DNA of 42,575 bases. Origin: an uncultured Clostridia bacterium. Its GTDB lineage: Bacteria; Bacillota; Clostridia; Lachnospirales; Anaerotignaceae. Both the position numbers and the translations under genes were made by a program. The stretch spans positions 1 through 42,575 of the forward strand of contig CALWHR010000107.1 of assembly GCA_944380455.1 (NCBI GenBank), given 5' to 3'. The number at the start of each line of letters is the position of its first letter. The first letter of the stretch is position 1. The notes under the pieces are model-generated. The model was not told the DNA's origin. It made no database searches and saw only the letters and a list, made by a program, of their open reading frames with translations. Positions 17,241 through 26,269 of this stretch are shown here, one piece after another.

Positions 17241-17252
17241 GGAGGTTATTTA

Positions 17253-18056
17253 ATGGATAACAGGCCTATAGGTATTTTTGATTCCGGTGTAGGGGGACTT
17301 ACTGTTACAAGCCGTGTTATAAAAGAACTTCCAAACGAGGCTATAGTTTATTTTGGAGATACTGCAAGAGTGCCTTATGGCAGTAAATCAAAAGAAACAA
17401 TAACAAAATTTGCCAAACAGGATATACGTTTTTTATTAAGCCGCAATGTTAAAGCAGTTGTTATAGCCTGCAACACTGTAAGCTCCAACAGCCTTGAGGA
17501 GCTTAAAAGCACATTTGACATACCTATTTTTGGTGTTGTTGAGCCGGGAGCGGCTGAAGCAGCAAAGATTACGCAGAATAGGAATATAGGCGTTATTGCT
17601 ACAGAAGCCACTATAAGAAGCGGAGCATATGAAAAAGAAATACTTAAAAACGATAACAGTGTAAAAGTATACTCAAAGGCATGTCCGCTTTTTGTACCAC
17701 TGGCTGAAGAAGGCTGGGTAAATGAAGAAATTACACTGCTTACGGCTAAAAAATATATTTCGGAGCTTACAGCCAAAAATATAGATACTATTGTTATGGG
17801 CTGTACACATTATCCGCTTTTAAGGGAGTGTATTAAAAAAGCTGTTGGGCCGGAAGTTGAGCTTGTTGACCCGGCTTATGAAACGGCTCTTGTTTTAAAA
17901 GATTATCTTTTAAAAAATGATATGGCACGGCTTAAAGAAAGAGAGCCTGAGCATGAGTTTTATGTAAGCGACCAGACGGAGATGTTCAGCAGGATTTGCC
18001 GTCAGGCCTTGGGCAGAAATTTTGCCACAAGAGTTATTAATATAGAAGGATTTTAA
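17253..18056 (+). CDS. murI: Glutamate racemase
   Basis: A 267-residue cofactor-independent racemase making D-glutamate for peptidoglycan. The two catalytic Cys lie in VIACNTVSSNS and VMGCTHYPLL. The substrate-site motifs DSGVGGLTV and FGDTARVPYGSKS are intact. AAGGAGG precedes the ATG. The gene ends shortly before a strong bidirectional terminator shared with the convergent HAD gene. Confidence 0.95.
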   Translation: MDNRPIGIFDSGVGGLTVTSRVIKELPNEAIVYFGDTARVPYGSKSKETITKFAKQDIRFLLSRNVKAVVIACNTVSSNSLEELKSTFDIPIFGVVEPGAAEAAKITQNRNIGVIATEATIRSGAYEKEILKNDNSVKVYSKACPLFVPLAEEGWVNEEITLLTAKKYISELTAKNIDTIVMGCTHYPLLRECIKKAVGPEVELVDPAYETALVLKDYLLKNDMARLKEREPEHEFYVSDQTEMFSRICRQALGRNFATRVINIEGF

Positions 18057-18082
18057 TAAAAATACTTTAAGTGAAAAATAAT

Positions 18083-18129
18083 AAAACCACAGTATAAAAG
18101 AATTTATCTTTTGCTGTGGTTTTGTTTTA
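18083..18129. terminator. Bidirectional terminator between murI and HAD gene
   Basis: AAAACCACAG and CTGTGGTTTT form a 10-bp stem around a loop of about 21 bases. The A and T flanks provide a U-tract in either direction. It lies between convergent genes. Confidence 0.85.
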
Positions 18130-18155
18130 GTTTTATTATGTGGTATTTAAGTTAA

Positions 18156-18971
18156 TTAAAACATATCCTCAAGTATTCTGGCAACACCATAGTCATCGCA
18201 GGATGAGGAAACAATAAGACCTTGTGTTTTAAGGCTGTTATCGGCGTTTTTCATTAAAACACCTGTTCCTGCAAACTCCAGCATGTCAATGTCGTTTTCA
18301 CTGTCGCCAAAGGCTATAACTTCGTTATTTTTAATTCCCAGCATTTGGCAGAGGTTTTTTAAAGCATTGCCTTTTGCGGCTTTTGAGGAGCTTACTTCTA
18401 TATTATCTGTGGAAGAAGAAGTAACAAAGGCATTAGTTGAATTTTTAATATCTGCCCTGAATTCTTCCCTAAGGCGCATATTGTTGAATATAACATTTAT
18501 GTTTTCTATATTTTCAATATTTGAGTGAAGAAGTGAGTATATGTCAGGCACTACTGTTCTTGTTGTTTTAATATAGTTGGCTCTGCGGCCGGTTATGCCG
18601 AACTGCTGTAAGTACTCAAAATGACTTTTACCTATATATGCCATTCCATCGGCAAATACTTCTATAACCGTATCAAGCTGAGAAGCGGCGCTGTATACTA
18701 TTTCTACCTGCTCCGGAATAAGACATTCTTTAAATATAGGTATTTTAGAGCCTTTTTTATATACACATGCGCCGTTAGATGTTATTATATATTTTGCAGA
18801 AGGTATGTCTTTAACATACTGCGGTATGGCACATAATGTTCTGCCTGTAGCGGGAACAAACAGCGCACCGTTTTGTGCGGCTTTATCAAGGGATTTTTTA
18901 AGCCGTGGAGTAAGCTCTTTATTAGTTGTTAGAAGTGTTCCGTCTAAATCAGAAGCTATTAATTTTATCAT
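18156..18971 (-). CDS. Cof-type HAD-superfamily phosphatase
   Basis: A 271-residue HAD hydrolase, type IIB (Cof/YidA group), that dephosphorylates small phosphorylated metabolites, often sugar phosphates. Motif I is ASDLDGTLL with the nucleophilic Asp. Motif II is the Thr/Ser-type TSNGACVY region, and motif IV is AFGDSENDIDML near the C-terminus. The start at 18971 is preferred over 18977 because AAGGAG then has normal spacing. It is a single gene facing murI. The exact substrate cannot be read from sequence. Confidence 0.88.
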   Translation of the reverse strand: MIKLIASDLDGTLLTTNKELTPRLKKSLDKAAQNGALFVPATGRTLCAIPQYVKDIPSAKYIITSNGACVYKKGSKIPIFKECLIPEQVEIVYSAASQLDTVIEVFADGMAYIGKSHFEYLQQFGITGRRANYIKTTRTVVPDIYSLLHSNIENIENINVIFNNMRLREEFRADIKNSTNAFVTSSSTDNIEVSSSKAAKGNALKNLCQMLGIKNNEVIAFGDSENDIDMLEFAGTGVLMKNADNSLKTQGLIVSSSCDDYGVARILEDMF

Positions 18972-19058
18972 AAGCATTCTCCTTTATATCTAAATAGTAT
19001 CAGAACGTAATGTGTTATTCAATACATTGTTTGATTTTTGTGGAGGTAGGGTTATAAA

Positions 19059-19202
19059 ATGAAAGTTAAAAAGACTGTAAAAAGAGTTATGTTTATTAAA
19101 AATATGGCCATACCAATGGCTAAAAGAATAAGAGGTGCTGTTGGATTAGCTATGGGGATATATAGTTTTTACACAATGGCGGCAAAGATTAAAAACAGGT
19201 AA
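19059..19202 (+). CDS. Small basic membrane-active protein, 47 residues, unknown
   Basis: An ORF of 47 codons from ATG 19059 to TAA 19202 in an otherwise gene-free stretch of about 490 bases (18972-19463). GGAGG lies 12 bases upstream, slightly far but plausible. The product starts MKVKKTVKRVMF, is strongly basic, has a weakly hydrophobic centre (GAVGLAMGIYSFYTMAA) and ends KIKNR. An intrinsic terminator follows 40 bases later, which supports a real small gene. I do not recognise a family. It could be a small membrane or spore-associated protein, or an amphipathic toxin-like peptide. Confidence 0.5.
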   Translation: MKVKKTVKRVMFIKNMAIPMAKRIRGAVGLAMGIYSFYTMAAKIKNR

Positions 19203-19242
19203 AATATGTTTAGCAATGTAAAATTTAATATATATTTTTATA

Positions 19243-19288
19243 AACCGGCCGGATATCAACAACAAAAATATCTGAGCCGGTATTTTTT
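19243..19288 (+). terminator. Intrinsic terminator after the 47-residue ORF
   Basis: ACCGGCCGGATAT and ATATCTGAGCCGGT form an imperfect stem around an A-rich loop, followed by ATTTTTT. It separates the small ORF from the pot operon promoter. Confidence 0.7.
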
Positions 19289-19371
19289 GCAAATTTTGTA
19301 TAAACTTGTAAGTTTAAAGGTATTTTCTATTGTATGAGTTTAATAAAATTAAATAAATTGTTTAAAGCATA

Positions 19372-19399
19372 TTGAAATTGCAGAAAGTTATAGTATAAT
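19372..19399 (+). promoter_or_regulatory. Vegetative promoter for the puuR-like/potABCD operon
   Basis: TTGAAA (19372-19377) and TATAAT (19394-19399) with a 16-base spacer, about 65 bases before the regulator's start. The regulator may bind near here to control its own operon. Confidence 0.65.
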
Positions 19400-19463
19400 G
19401 TTTTTGGTTTAGTAAAAATAATTGATTTGTTTAGTATATCTAATCCGACAGGAGGGCTGTTTA

Positions 19464-19997
19464 ATGGATATCGGATATAAAATAAAACAGCTGAGATTAA
19501 AAAAGTGTCTTACTCTTGAGGAACTGGCAAGCCGCTGTGAGCTTACAAAAGGCTTTTTATCTCAGGTAGAAAGAAACCTCACATCGCCTTCAATAGCTAC
19601 TCTTTACGATATTCTTGAGGCTTTAGGCACTACTCTGGGCGAGTTTTTTAAAGAGGACAGAGATGAGAAGGCAGTTTTCAGCACAGACGATTTTTTTGTA
19701 GACGAAAGAGAGGGCTATACAGTAAACTGGATTGTGCCTAATTCACAGAAAAACGAAATGGAACCGGTTATGATTGAAATAGAACCGGGAATGAAAACAT
19801 TTGAGGTTCAGCCGAATGACGGAGAGGAGTTCGGGTATGTGCTTGAAGGCCGTGTTACACTTGTAAACGGTGACAAGGAATATACAGTTAAAAAGGGCGA
19901 AACCTTTTATCTTAACGGAAAGAACTTTCATTATATAAGAAACGACAGGAAAACAGCGGCAAAGCTTATTTGGGTGTCTACGCCGCCTTTATTCTAA
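19464..19997 (+). CDS. XRE-family regulator with C-terminal cupin (PuuR-like)
   Basis: A 177-residue transcription factor. ATG 19464 behind AGGAGGG is chosen over an upstream in-frame ATG. Residues about 5-60 are a helix-turn-helix of the XRE type (IKQLRLKKCLTLEELASRCE, then TKGFLSQVERNLTSPSIATL). Residues about 105-175 are a cupin, a probable small-ligand sensor (EEFGYVLEGRVTLVNGDKEY, then YLNGKNFHYIRND). This architecture commonly sits directly upstream of potABCD in Firmicutes. Here it is 15 bases from potA and likely co-transcribed, so polyamine-responsive control of uptake is the natural inference. Confidence 0.9.
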   Translation: MDIGYKIKQLRLKKCLTLEELASRCELTKGFLSQVERNLTSPSIATLYDILEALGTTLGEFFKEDRDEKAVFSTDDFFVDEREGYTVNWIVPNSQKNEMEPVMIEIEPGMKTFEVQPNDGEEFGYVLEGRVTLVNGDKEYTVKKGETFYLNGKNFHYIRNDRKTAAKLIWVSTPPLF

Positions 19998-20012
19998 AAG
20001 GAGGACTTAAAA

Positions 20013-21590
20013 TTGGAGCCGGTAAAACTTATTCAGTTTAAAAACATTGTAAAGGATTTTGACGGACAGCTTGTGCTTAAAGGTATCAATCTTGATATTT
20101 ACGAAAACGAATTTGTAACTCTATTAGGCCCGTCTGGCTGCGGTAAAACAACTCTTTTAAGAATTTTAGGCGGATTTCTTAAACAGAATGAAGGCGAAGT
20201 TATATTTGGCGACCAAGAGATAACTAATGTTGAGCCGTATAAAAGAGAAATTAACACTGTTTTCCAAAAATACGCTCTTTTCCCTAATATGAATGTATAC
20301 GATAACGTGGCTTTTGGCCTTAAAATTAAAAAAGAGCCTAAAGACGTTATACAGCAGAAAGTTATGCGTATGCTTAAACTGGTTGGTCTTGAGGAATACG
20401 GCAAAAGAAGCGTTACGGCATTAAGCGGTGGTCAGCAGCAGAGGGTAGCTATTGCCAGAGCACTTGTTAATGAGCCGAGAGTGCTTCTTCTTGATGAGCC
20501 TTTAGGCGCTCTTGACCTTAAACTTAGGAAGGAAATGCAGCACGAGCTTAAAAAAATTCAGCAGGAAGTAGGCATTACGTTTATATATGTAACCCACGAC
20601 CAGGAAGAAGCCCTTACAATGTCTGACAAAATAGTTGTTATGAAAGACGGCGAAATTCAGCAGATAGGTACACCAACTGATATTTACAACGAGCCTAAAA
20701 ATGTGTTTGTAGCAAACTTTATAGGCGAAAGCAACATTATAGACGGTGTAATGGTTCAGGACAGAGAAGTTATATTTGAAGATAAGCACTTTGAGTGTGT
20801 AGACGGCGGTTTTGAGCCGAATGAAAAAGTTGATGTTGTTATAAGACCGGAAGACCTTGAGATTGTTCCTAAGGAAAAAGGTAAATTAAGAGGAGTTGTT
20901 AAGTCTGTTCTTTTTAAAGGCGTTCATTACGAAACTGTAGTTGAAACCCGCTCTGGAACAAGCATAACGGTTAAAATGCACGTTTCAGAAGATAACTCTA
21001 TATTTAATATGAAAGCCAACGAAAGAATGAGTGCAAACGATTTTTATCTTGATGCCGAAGACGTTGCAGAGCTTACGGAGGCTGATATTATAGCCAGAGC
21101 CGACGCGCAGGCATGGAATCCTGAAACAGACGAGTTTGTTTCAATAAACAAGGTTGAGTACAAAATAAGCCCTCAAAACGGTACTTATCCTGTTACATTC
21201 TCAACTTCGGCCGGAACAATGGTTACTGCAAACATGATAGTTGCTGACCAGAACAAAAAAGTAAGCACGGAATATAATGAAGAAATTTTTGCTGTTAATT
21301 TCTTTAAAAAGACAGACGAAATTAAAGAAAGTATTGCCCTTGAAACTGACCTTAAAACATGGGCAAATGCTTCTGCTTGGAGTCTTGATGACGATACAGA
21401 GGTAGACATTACAGAAGTTGACTACGACTTTGACCCAGAAAATATTGTTCCGGGAGTATATTCAGTTACATTTAAAACTGAAGGATATGAATATAAAATA
21501 GATACCACAAAAGAACATAAGGAAGGCGATATTGTAGGTCTTACATTTGAACCGGAAGATATTCACATAATGAGCAAAGGAGGTAACTGA
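20013..21590 (+). CDS. potA: Polyamine ABC transporter ATPase PotA with inserted beta-repeat domains
   Basis: A 525-residue ATPase that energises spermidine/putrescine import; PotA is usually about 350-370 residues. TTG 20013 follows AAAGGAGG. Residues 1-235 are a normal ABC domain: Walker [10 protein letters not shown] at 39-47, signature LSGGQ at 137-141, Walker B LLLDEP near 160. The TOBE-like tail starts normally ([11 protein letters not shown]) but is interrupted at about 336-497 by two repeats, [20 protein letters not shown]... and a second ending [14 protein letters not shown]. They resemble the Ig-like beta repeats of surface adhesins (pattern [22 protein letters not shown]). TOBE then resumes with [16 protein letters not shown]. 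The frame is clean and codon use matches its neighbours, so the insert looks genuine. Confidence 0.93.
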   Translation: MEPVKLIQFKNIVKDFDGQLVLKGINLDIYENEFVTLLGPSGCGKTTLLRILGGFLKQNEGEVIFGDQEITNVEPYKREINTVFQKYALFPNMNVYDNVAFGLKIKKEPKDVIQQKVMRMLKLVGLEEYGKRSVTALSGGQQQRVAIARALVNEPRVLLLDEPLGALDLKLRKEMQHELKKIQQEVGITFIYVTHDQEEALTMSDKIVVMKDGEIQQIGTPTDIYNEPKNVFVANFIGESNIIDGVMVQDREVIFEDKHFECVDGGFEPNEKVDVVIRPEDLEIVPKEKGKLRGVVKSVLFKGVHYETVVETRSGTSITVKMHVSEDNSIFNMKANERMSANDFYLDAEDVAELTEADIIARADAQAWNPETDEFVSINKVEYKISPQNGTYPVTFSTSAGTMVTANMIVADQNKKVSTEYNEEIFAVNFFKKTDEIKESIALETDLKTWANASAWSLDDDTEVDITEVDYDFDPENIVPGVYSVTFKTEGYEYKIDTTKEHKEGDIVGLTFEPEDIHIMSKGGN

Positions 21591-21592
21591 AA

Positions 21593-22435
21593 ATGAAGCA
21601 ATTCAGGACAATGGCCTATCCATACATAGTTTGGATTTGTCTGCTTATTGTGTTGCCTATGCTGCTTATACTTGTTTACGCCTTTACTAAAGCCGGAAAT
21701 GATGTAGCTACAATTAAGTTTTCGTTTGAGAATTTCGGTAAGTTCTTCAGTGATGCCATATTTCTTGATGTTTTGCGGCGTTCCCTTTTAATAGCTATTG
21801 CTACAACTATTATTTGTGTTCTGCTTGGTTATCCAGCGGCTTATATTATAGCCAATGCTGAGGGGCGAAAAAAGGTAATGCTTATACTTCTTGTCACAAT
21901 ACCTACATGGATAAACATGCTTGTAAGGACTTACGCATGGATGGGTATTTTGCAGGATGATGGCATTATTAATACCGTTCTTGGACTTATAGGTTTAGGA
22001 CCTATTAAGATGATTCACACGAGCTTTGCGGTTATAGTCGGTATGGTGTATAACTTTATACCGTTTATGATATTGCAGATTTATACATCTCTTACTAAAA
22101 TGGATAAAAGCCTTTTGGAGGCGGCCAGCGATTTAGGCGCAAATAAGGTTCAGGCATTTTTAAGGGTAACTCTGCCGCTTTCCATACCGGGAGTTATAAG
22201 CGGTATAACACTTGTTTTTCTTCCGGCTGTATCAAGCTTCTTTATACCAAAGCTTTTAGGCGGCGGTCAGTATGTACTTATAGGAAATGTAATAGAAAAT
22301 CAGTTCCTTACAGCAGGAGACTGGAATTTCGGCAGTGCCATATCTCTTATAATGGCCGTTATAATTATGATTTCTATGTATATTACAAAGAAAATAGATA
22401 AAGGCGAGGCTATGGAAGGAGGAGACAAAAAGTAA
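21593..22435 (+). CDS. potB: Polyamine ABC transporter permease PotB
   Basis: A 280-residue inner-membrane permease with six transmembrane helices. The cytoplasmic coupling loop carries the EAA motif (LEAASDLGANKVQAFLRVTL, then PLSIPGVISG), where PotA docks. The long helix after it includes the conserved SSFFIPKLLGGG stretch of PotB proteins. AAAGGAGG from the end of potA serves as its ribosome-binding site. The stop overlaps the potC start (TAATG), so the two permease halves are translationally coupled. Confidence 0.95.
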   Translation: MKQFRTMAYPYIVWICLLIVLPMLLILVYAFTKAGNDVATIKFSFENFGKFFSDAIFLDVLRRSLLIAIATTIICVLLGYPAAYIIANAEGRKKVMLILLVTIPTWINMLVRTYAWMGILQDDGIINTVLGLIGLGPIKMIHTSFAVIVGMVYNFIPFMILQIYTSLTKMDKSLLEAASDLGANKVQAFLRVTLPLSIPGVISGITLVFLPAVSSFFIPKLLGGGQYVLIGNVIENQFLTAGDWNFGSAISLIMAVIIMISMYITKKIDKGEAMEGGDKK

Positions 22436-23223
22436 TGAAAAATAAAAAGATATTTTCAAAACTTTTTATGATTTGCGTAATGATATTCTTCTATATGCCT
22501 ATTGTTTATACAGTGGTTTTTTCGTTTAACAGCAAAAAATCACTTACCCATTGGAGCGGTTTTTCACTTACTTGGTATGAAAAAATGTTCTCCAGTAGGG
22601 ATATGATGAGCGCTTTATGGACAACTATATCAATAGCTGTGCTTGCTACAATTATTTCAACAGTTGTAGGTACAATTACGGCTATAGGCCTTTCAAAATC
22701 AAATAAGGTGCTAAAAAATATTGTGGAAAGAATAAATGATTTTCCTATTATGAACCCGGAAATTGTAACAGCTATAAGCCTTTTAATGCTTTTTAGCGCT
22801 TTGGGGGTACAGAAAGGATATATAACAATGCTTTTGGCACATGTTATGTTTTGTATTCCTTATGTTATGCTCAGCGTTAATCCAAAGCTGAGAAGCCTTG
22901 ACCCTAACCTTGCAGATGCGGCTTTGGATTTAGGTGCTACACCGTGGCAGGCACTTATAAAAGTTATAATACCACAGATAATGCCGGGTATAGTTTCAGG
23001 TGCATTGGTTGCTTTTACAATGTCTTTTGACGACTTTATAATATCATACTTTGTAACCGGAAATGGCGTAAGCAACATTTCCATACTTGTTTATACAATG
23101 AGCAAGCGAATTAATCCATCTATAAACGCCCTTTCAACCATAATTATACTTGTTATAACGGTTGTTCTGGTGCTTATAAATATTATACCTGTACTTAAAC
23201 GAAGGGGAGGAGTAAAAGAATGA
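22435..23223 (+). CDS. potC: Polyamine ABC transporter permease PotC
   Basis: A 262-residue permease with six helices, the second half of the channel. The EAA loop reads DAALDLGATPWQALIKVIIP. The following SFDDFIISYFVTGNGVSN is the PotC signature. The N-terminus has a helix ending in VVFSFNSKKS, as in other PotC proteins. The gene overlaps potB and potD by a few bases each, so the operon is tightly coupled. Confidence 0.95.
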   Translation: MKNKKIFSKLFMICVMIFFYMPIVYTVVFSFNSKKSLTHWSGFSLTWYEKMFSSRDMMSALWTTISIAVLATIISTVVGTITAIGLSKSNKVLKNIVERINDFPIMNPEIVTAISLLMLFSALGVQKGYITMLLAHVMFCIPYVMLSVNPKLRSLDPNLADAALDLGATPWQALIKVIIPQIMPGIVSGALVAFTMSFDDFIISYFVTGNGVSNISILVYTMSKRINPSINALSTIIILVITVVLVLINIIPVLKRRGGVKE

Positions 23224-24302
23224 AAAAAATAATATTGGCTGCATCTCTTATTGCGGCAGCAGCACTTGCAGGATGCGGTTCAAGCTCATCATCAACATCG
23301 GATGCCGTGGAGAAATACGGCTCAGACACTCTTAAATTTTACAACTGGGGTGAATATGTTGGAGAAGATGTAATTGCGAATTTTGAGGAAGAATACGGTG
23401 TAAAGGTTATTTCCGAATATTTTGACTCAAATGAGATGATGTATACAAAGCTTCAGGCAGGCGACGCTTATGATGTTATTGTGCCTTCTGATTATATGAT
23501 TGAAAGACTTATAAAAGAAGATATGCTTCAGGAGCTGGATTTAAGCCTTATACCTAATATGAGCGAGCTTGCAGACGGTGTTAAAAATCTTTCTTTTGAC
23601 CCTGAAAATAAATACTCAGTGCCTTATTTCTGGGGCTCTGTAGGCATTGTTTATAACCACAACAATGTACCACAGGAAGAAGTTGAGGAAAAAGGATACA
23701 GCATACTTAAAGATACAAAATATAAAGGCCGTATTTATATGTATGACTCTGAAAGAGACTCATTTATGGTGGCTCTTAAATCTTTAGGCTATTCAATGAA
23801 TACAGATAACGAAGAAGAAATAAATGAGGCTTACAACTGGCTTGTAGAATTAAACAATACAATGGAGCCTGTATATGTAACTGACGAGGTTATAGACAAT
23901 ATGGCTAACGGTCTTATGGATATGGCTGTTGTTTACAGCGGTGACGCGGCTTATATACTTTCTGAAAACGAGGATATGAGCTACTGGATGCCTACTGAAG
24001 GAACAAACCTTTGGGTTGACTCAATGGTAATACCTAAAAATGCTGAAAACCCTAAGCTTGCCCATGAGTTTATTAATTACATTCTTTCATATGACGCTTC
24101 TTATGACAACAGCTCAACTGTAGGATATGCTTCTACAAACAAAGAAGTTCTTGCTGAAATGAGCGGCGAAGGCGGAGAATACGAAGGAAATGAGGCTTAC
24201 CTTCCAAGAGAAGGCTATGAAAAAGATGAAGTATTTAACGACAACGAGGTTTTAAGACAGAAGCTTTCTGAGCTTTGGATTAAAGTTAAGGCTTCTAAAT
24301 AA
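23220..24302 (+). CDS. potD: Polyamine-binding lipoprotein PotD
   Basis: A 360-residue substrate-binding protein. It has a lipoprotein signal peptide with lipobox ALAGC and Cys at residue 19, followed by a Ser-rich tether (GSSSSSTS), so it is anchored outside the membrane. The mature domain starts LKFYNWGEYVGEDVI, typical of PotD/PotF, and includes YDVIVPSDYMIERL, PYFWGSVGIVYN and the NLWVDSMVIPKNAEN region near the polyamine pocket. Whether putrescine or spermidine is preferred cannot be told. A terminator follows 15 bases after the stop. Confidence 0.95.
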   Translation: MKKIILAASLIAAAALAGCGSSSSSTSDAVEKYGSDTLKFYNWGEYVGEDVIANFEEEYGVKVISEYFDSNEMMYTKLQAGDAYDVIVPSDYMIERLIKEDMLQELDLSLIPNMSELADGVKNLSFDPENKYSVPYFWGSVGIVYNHNNVPQEEVEEKGYSILKDTKYKGRIYMYDSERDSFMVALKSLGYSMNTDNEEEINEAYNWLVELNNTMEPVYVTDEVIDNMANGLMDMAVVYSGDAAYILSENEDMSYWMPTEGTNLWVDSMVIPKNAENPKLAHEFINYILSYDASYDNSSTVGYASTNKEVLAEMSGEGGEYEGNEAYLPREGYEKDEVFNDNEVLRQKLSELWIKVKASK

Positions 24303-24316
24303 TTAAATAAACAGTA

Positions 24317-24358
24317 AAAAGCACTGAAATCTTTCAAGAAATCAGTGCTTTATTTTTT
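24317..24358. terminator. Terminator after potD
   Basis: AAAGCACTGA and TCAGTGCTTT form a 10-bp stem with a loop of about 14 bases, followed by ATTTTTTAT. The A-rich left flank lets it also serve the convergent flavin reductase gene. Confidence 0.85.
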
Positions 24359-24860
24359 ATTCTTTAATAAGGATTTCTTTAATTTCTGCGGCGTACATTG
24401 TGTGATAATCTTTTTGCGGATACCATTTATCTAAAATTGATTTATCTATAAAGCTCTCTTCTTTAAGCTCCTGAGCAAAAACTTTTTTACAAATAAGCAC
24501 AATTTTGCTTTCTTCAAAATATGGAACGTCTTTTTTATAATTAACTGTAAGATTTGAATTTTTTATTTTATCCTCGTTTCGTCCTGAAACAGTACCGCAG
24601 TAGTTTAAAATATTTCTGTAAGCGTCACCTAAGACATTAATTGAAAATTCATCTGAAGCGTCAACAAATTCCTTTGTGTATCTCTGCGGACGAATGAATA
24701 CAAATGCTGTTGGCTTGCCCCACATTATGCCGGCACTGCCCCAAGAAGCAGTCATTGTATTTACTTTATCTTCTTTTTTAGCTGTTATTAAAAGCCAGTC
24801 TTTGCCTATCATTTTAAATATGTTCTGGTCTAATTCTTCTGCCTGAATTGTTTTAAACAT
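24357..24860 (-). CDS. Flavin reductase family protein (flavoredoxin-like)
   Basis: A 167-residue protein of the FMN-binding split-barrel fold, similar to flavin reductases and flavoredoxins. Visible marks are LLITAKKEDKVNTMTASWGS near the N-terminus (FMN-phosphate region), the FVFIRPQRYTKEFVDAS stretch, and FSINVLGD. GGAGGA sits upstream. Its ATG overlaps the stop of the PHP gene by one base, so both form one minus-strand unit. The physiological electron partner is unknown. Confidence 0.87.
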   Translation of the reverse strand: MFKTIQAEELDQNIFKMIGKDWLLITAKKEDKVNTMTASWGSAGIMWGKPTAFVFIRPQRYTKEFVDASDEFSINVLGDAYRNILNYCGTVSGRNEDKIKNSNLTVNYKKDVPYFEESKIVLICKKVFAQELKEESFIDKSILDKWYPQKDYHTMYAAEIKEILIKE

Positions 24861-25732
24861 TATATATTCCTCCTTTTTTTAATTTCATCTAAAAATTTGT
24901 ATGGTATTTTAAGATTGCCTTTGCCTATTCCCAGGTAAATCCCGGTTTTGTTTGTGCCATGAAAATCACTTCCACCGCTTTTGGCAAAATTATATTTTTC
25001 GGCTATGGAGTTTATAAATTTTTCTTCTTCAGCTGAATATGTGGAATACATAACCTCTATGCCTTCCATGCCTTTTTGCCTTAAATCCTGCGCCATTAAT
25101 TCTATCTGCTCACTATTAAGGCGGTAAAGAGTAGGGTGTGCTAAAACGGGTACTCCTCCGGCATTTTTAATAAGGCTAATACATTCTTCCGGTGTTGGAA
25201 GTATTCTTGGTACATAGCCTGGCATACCGGTAGATATATATTTGGCAAAAGCCTCTTTTTTGTCTTTAACATAGCCTTTTTTGACCATTAAAAGGGCATA
25301 GTGTGTTCTTGAACAGCTGTCCCTGCCGGCTATGGCCCTAAGCTCGTCATAAGTCATAGGAAAACCAAGCTCCGTAAGGCGCTTAACCATTTTTTGGTTG
25401 CGTTCAATCCTCTGCTGGAGTATTATTTCGGTTTTTTCAAGAAGCGGCTTGTTTTTGTTGTCTATAAAAAGACCAACAATATGGATTTCTTTTGTGCGCT
25501 CAATAAACGGTGCTGAATAATATGAGGCAAGCTCAATGCCGTTTATTGCCTCAATGCCGTATTTTTTGCCGGCGTCTGCAAATTCCTCTGTGCCGAATAC
25601 GCAGTCGTGGTCTGTAAGGGCAACGGCCAAAAGTCCTATCTGTGCCGCATTTTTTATTATTTCCTCAGGTGTAAGTGTTCCGTCGGAATATGATGAGTGT
25701 GAGTGAAGGTCTATAAAACCGGTTAATTCCAT
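24860..25732 (-). CDS. PHP-domain phosphoesterase (RNase AM/TrpH-like)
   Basis: A 290-residue polymerase-and-histidinol-phosphatase (PHP) metal-dependent phosphoesterase. The metal-binding motifs are FIDLHSHSSYSDGTLTPEE, ALTDHDC, NGIELASYY, VLAHPTLYRL and GGSDFHGTNK. This set and length match the YciV/TrpH group, whose E. coli member is a 5'-3' exonuclease on RNA ends (RNase AM). An exonuclease or 3',5'-nucleoside bisphosphate phosphatase role is likely; substrate is inferred from the family. AGAGGTGAT precedes the start. Confidence 0.88.
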   Translation of the reverse strand: MELTGFIDLHSHSSYSDGTLTPEEIIKNAAQIGLLAVALTDHDCVFGTEEFADAGKKYGIEAINGIELASYYSAPFIERTKEIHIVGLFIDNKNKPLLEKTEIILQQRIERNQKMVKRLTELGFPMTYDELRAIAGRDSCSRTHYALLMVKKGYVKDKKEAFAKYISTGMPGYVPRILPTPEECISLIKNAGGVPVLAHPTLYRLNSEQIELMAQDLRQKGMEGIEVMYSTYSAEEEKFINSIAEKYNFAKSGGSDFHGTNKTGIYLGIGKGNLKIPYKFLDEIKKRRNI

Positions 25733-25831
25733 TTGTTATCACCTCTCTGATATATATTTAATCACAAAGATTTTATTGGGGCAATGAATATTTTTTAAAT
25801 ATGGCAAGTAAAATTGTAAAAAAGGAAAGAA

Positions 25832-26239
25832 GTGTTGTTTTTGAAAACTACAGCAAATCAGACTCAGTCAGGAAAGGAAGGTGTGCTCTACGGCATGCTT
25901 TACGGCCTAATACCGGCATTGTTTTTTACAGCGGCGGCGTTTTTAGTATGTGCAGTACTTATTACATATACTGATATAAGTGAAAGCTTTATTGCCCCGT
26001 TTTCGCTGGCTGTAACGGTTATAAGCTCATTTTTTGCCGGGTTTAAAACAGCGTCTAAAGCAGAGAAAAAAGGCATACTCTGGGGAGCTCTTTCGGCAGG
26101 GGTTTATATAGTTATTGTTCTGCTTATTATAATGCTGCCTTACGGCGAGAATATAAGCTTTTTCAGGGTATTGTCTATTGTTTTGTCTGTTGTAAGCGGT
26201 GCGGTAGGCGGTATTTTGGGAATCAATACAAAAAAATGA
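25832..26239 (+). CDS. TIGR04086-like four-helix membrane protein
   Basis: A small integral membrane protein of about 135 residues. GTG 25832, TTG 25835 and TTG 25841 are all possible starts behind AAAGGAAAG; the middle one has the best spacing. It has four hydrophobic helices in two pairs, with a Gly/Ala-rich FAGFKTASKAEKKGILWGAL loop between them and a Gly-rich last helix (SGAVGGILGI). Size, layout and position just before the SCIFF peptide match the TIGR04086 membrane family of Clostridia, as I recall it. Function is unknown. Confidence 0.7.
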   Translation: MLFLKTTANQTQSGKEGVLYGMLYGLIPALFFTAAAFLVCAVLITYTDISESFIAPFSLAVTVISSFFAGFKTASKAEKKGILWGALSAGVYIVIVLLIIMLPYGENISFFRVLSIVLSVVSGAVGGILGINTKK

Positions 26240-26240
26240 C

Positions 26241-26269
26241 TTTTCAAAATAATATAAACGTGATATAAT
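26241..26269 (+). promoter_or_regulatory. Promoter for the SCIFF peptide gene
   Basis: TTTTCA (26241-26246), a 17-base spacer and TATAAT (26264-26269), preceded by TG one base away (extended -10). The SCIFF start is about 48 bases downstream, so the peptide can be transcribed apart from the membrane-protein gene. Confidence 0.65.

Noticed and set aside
17375-17776. Antisense ORF of 133 codons opposite murI
   Set aside because: MurI motifs are complete on the plus strand; the antisense reading is a codon-bias shadow.
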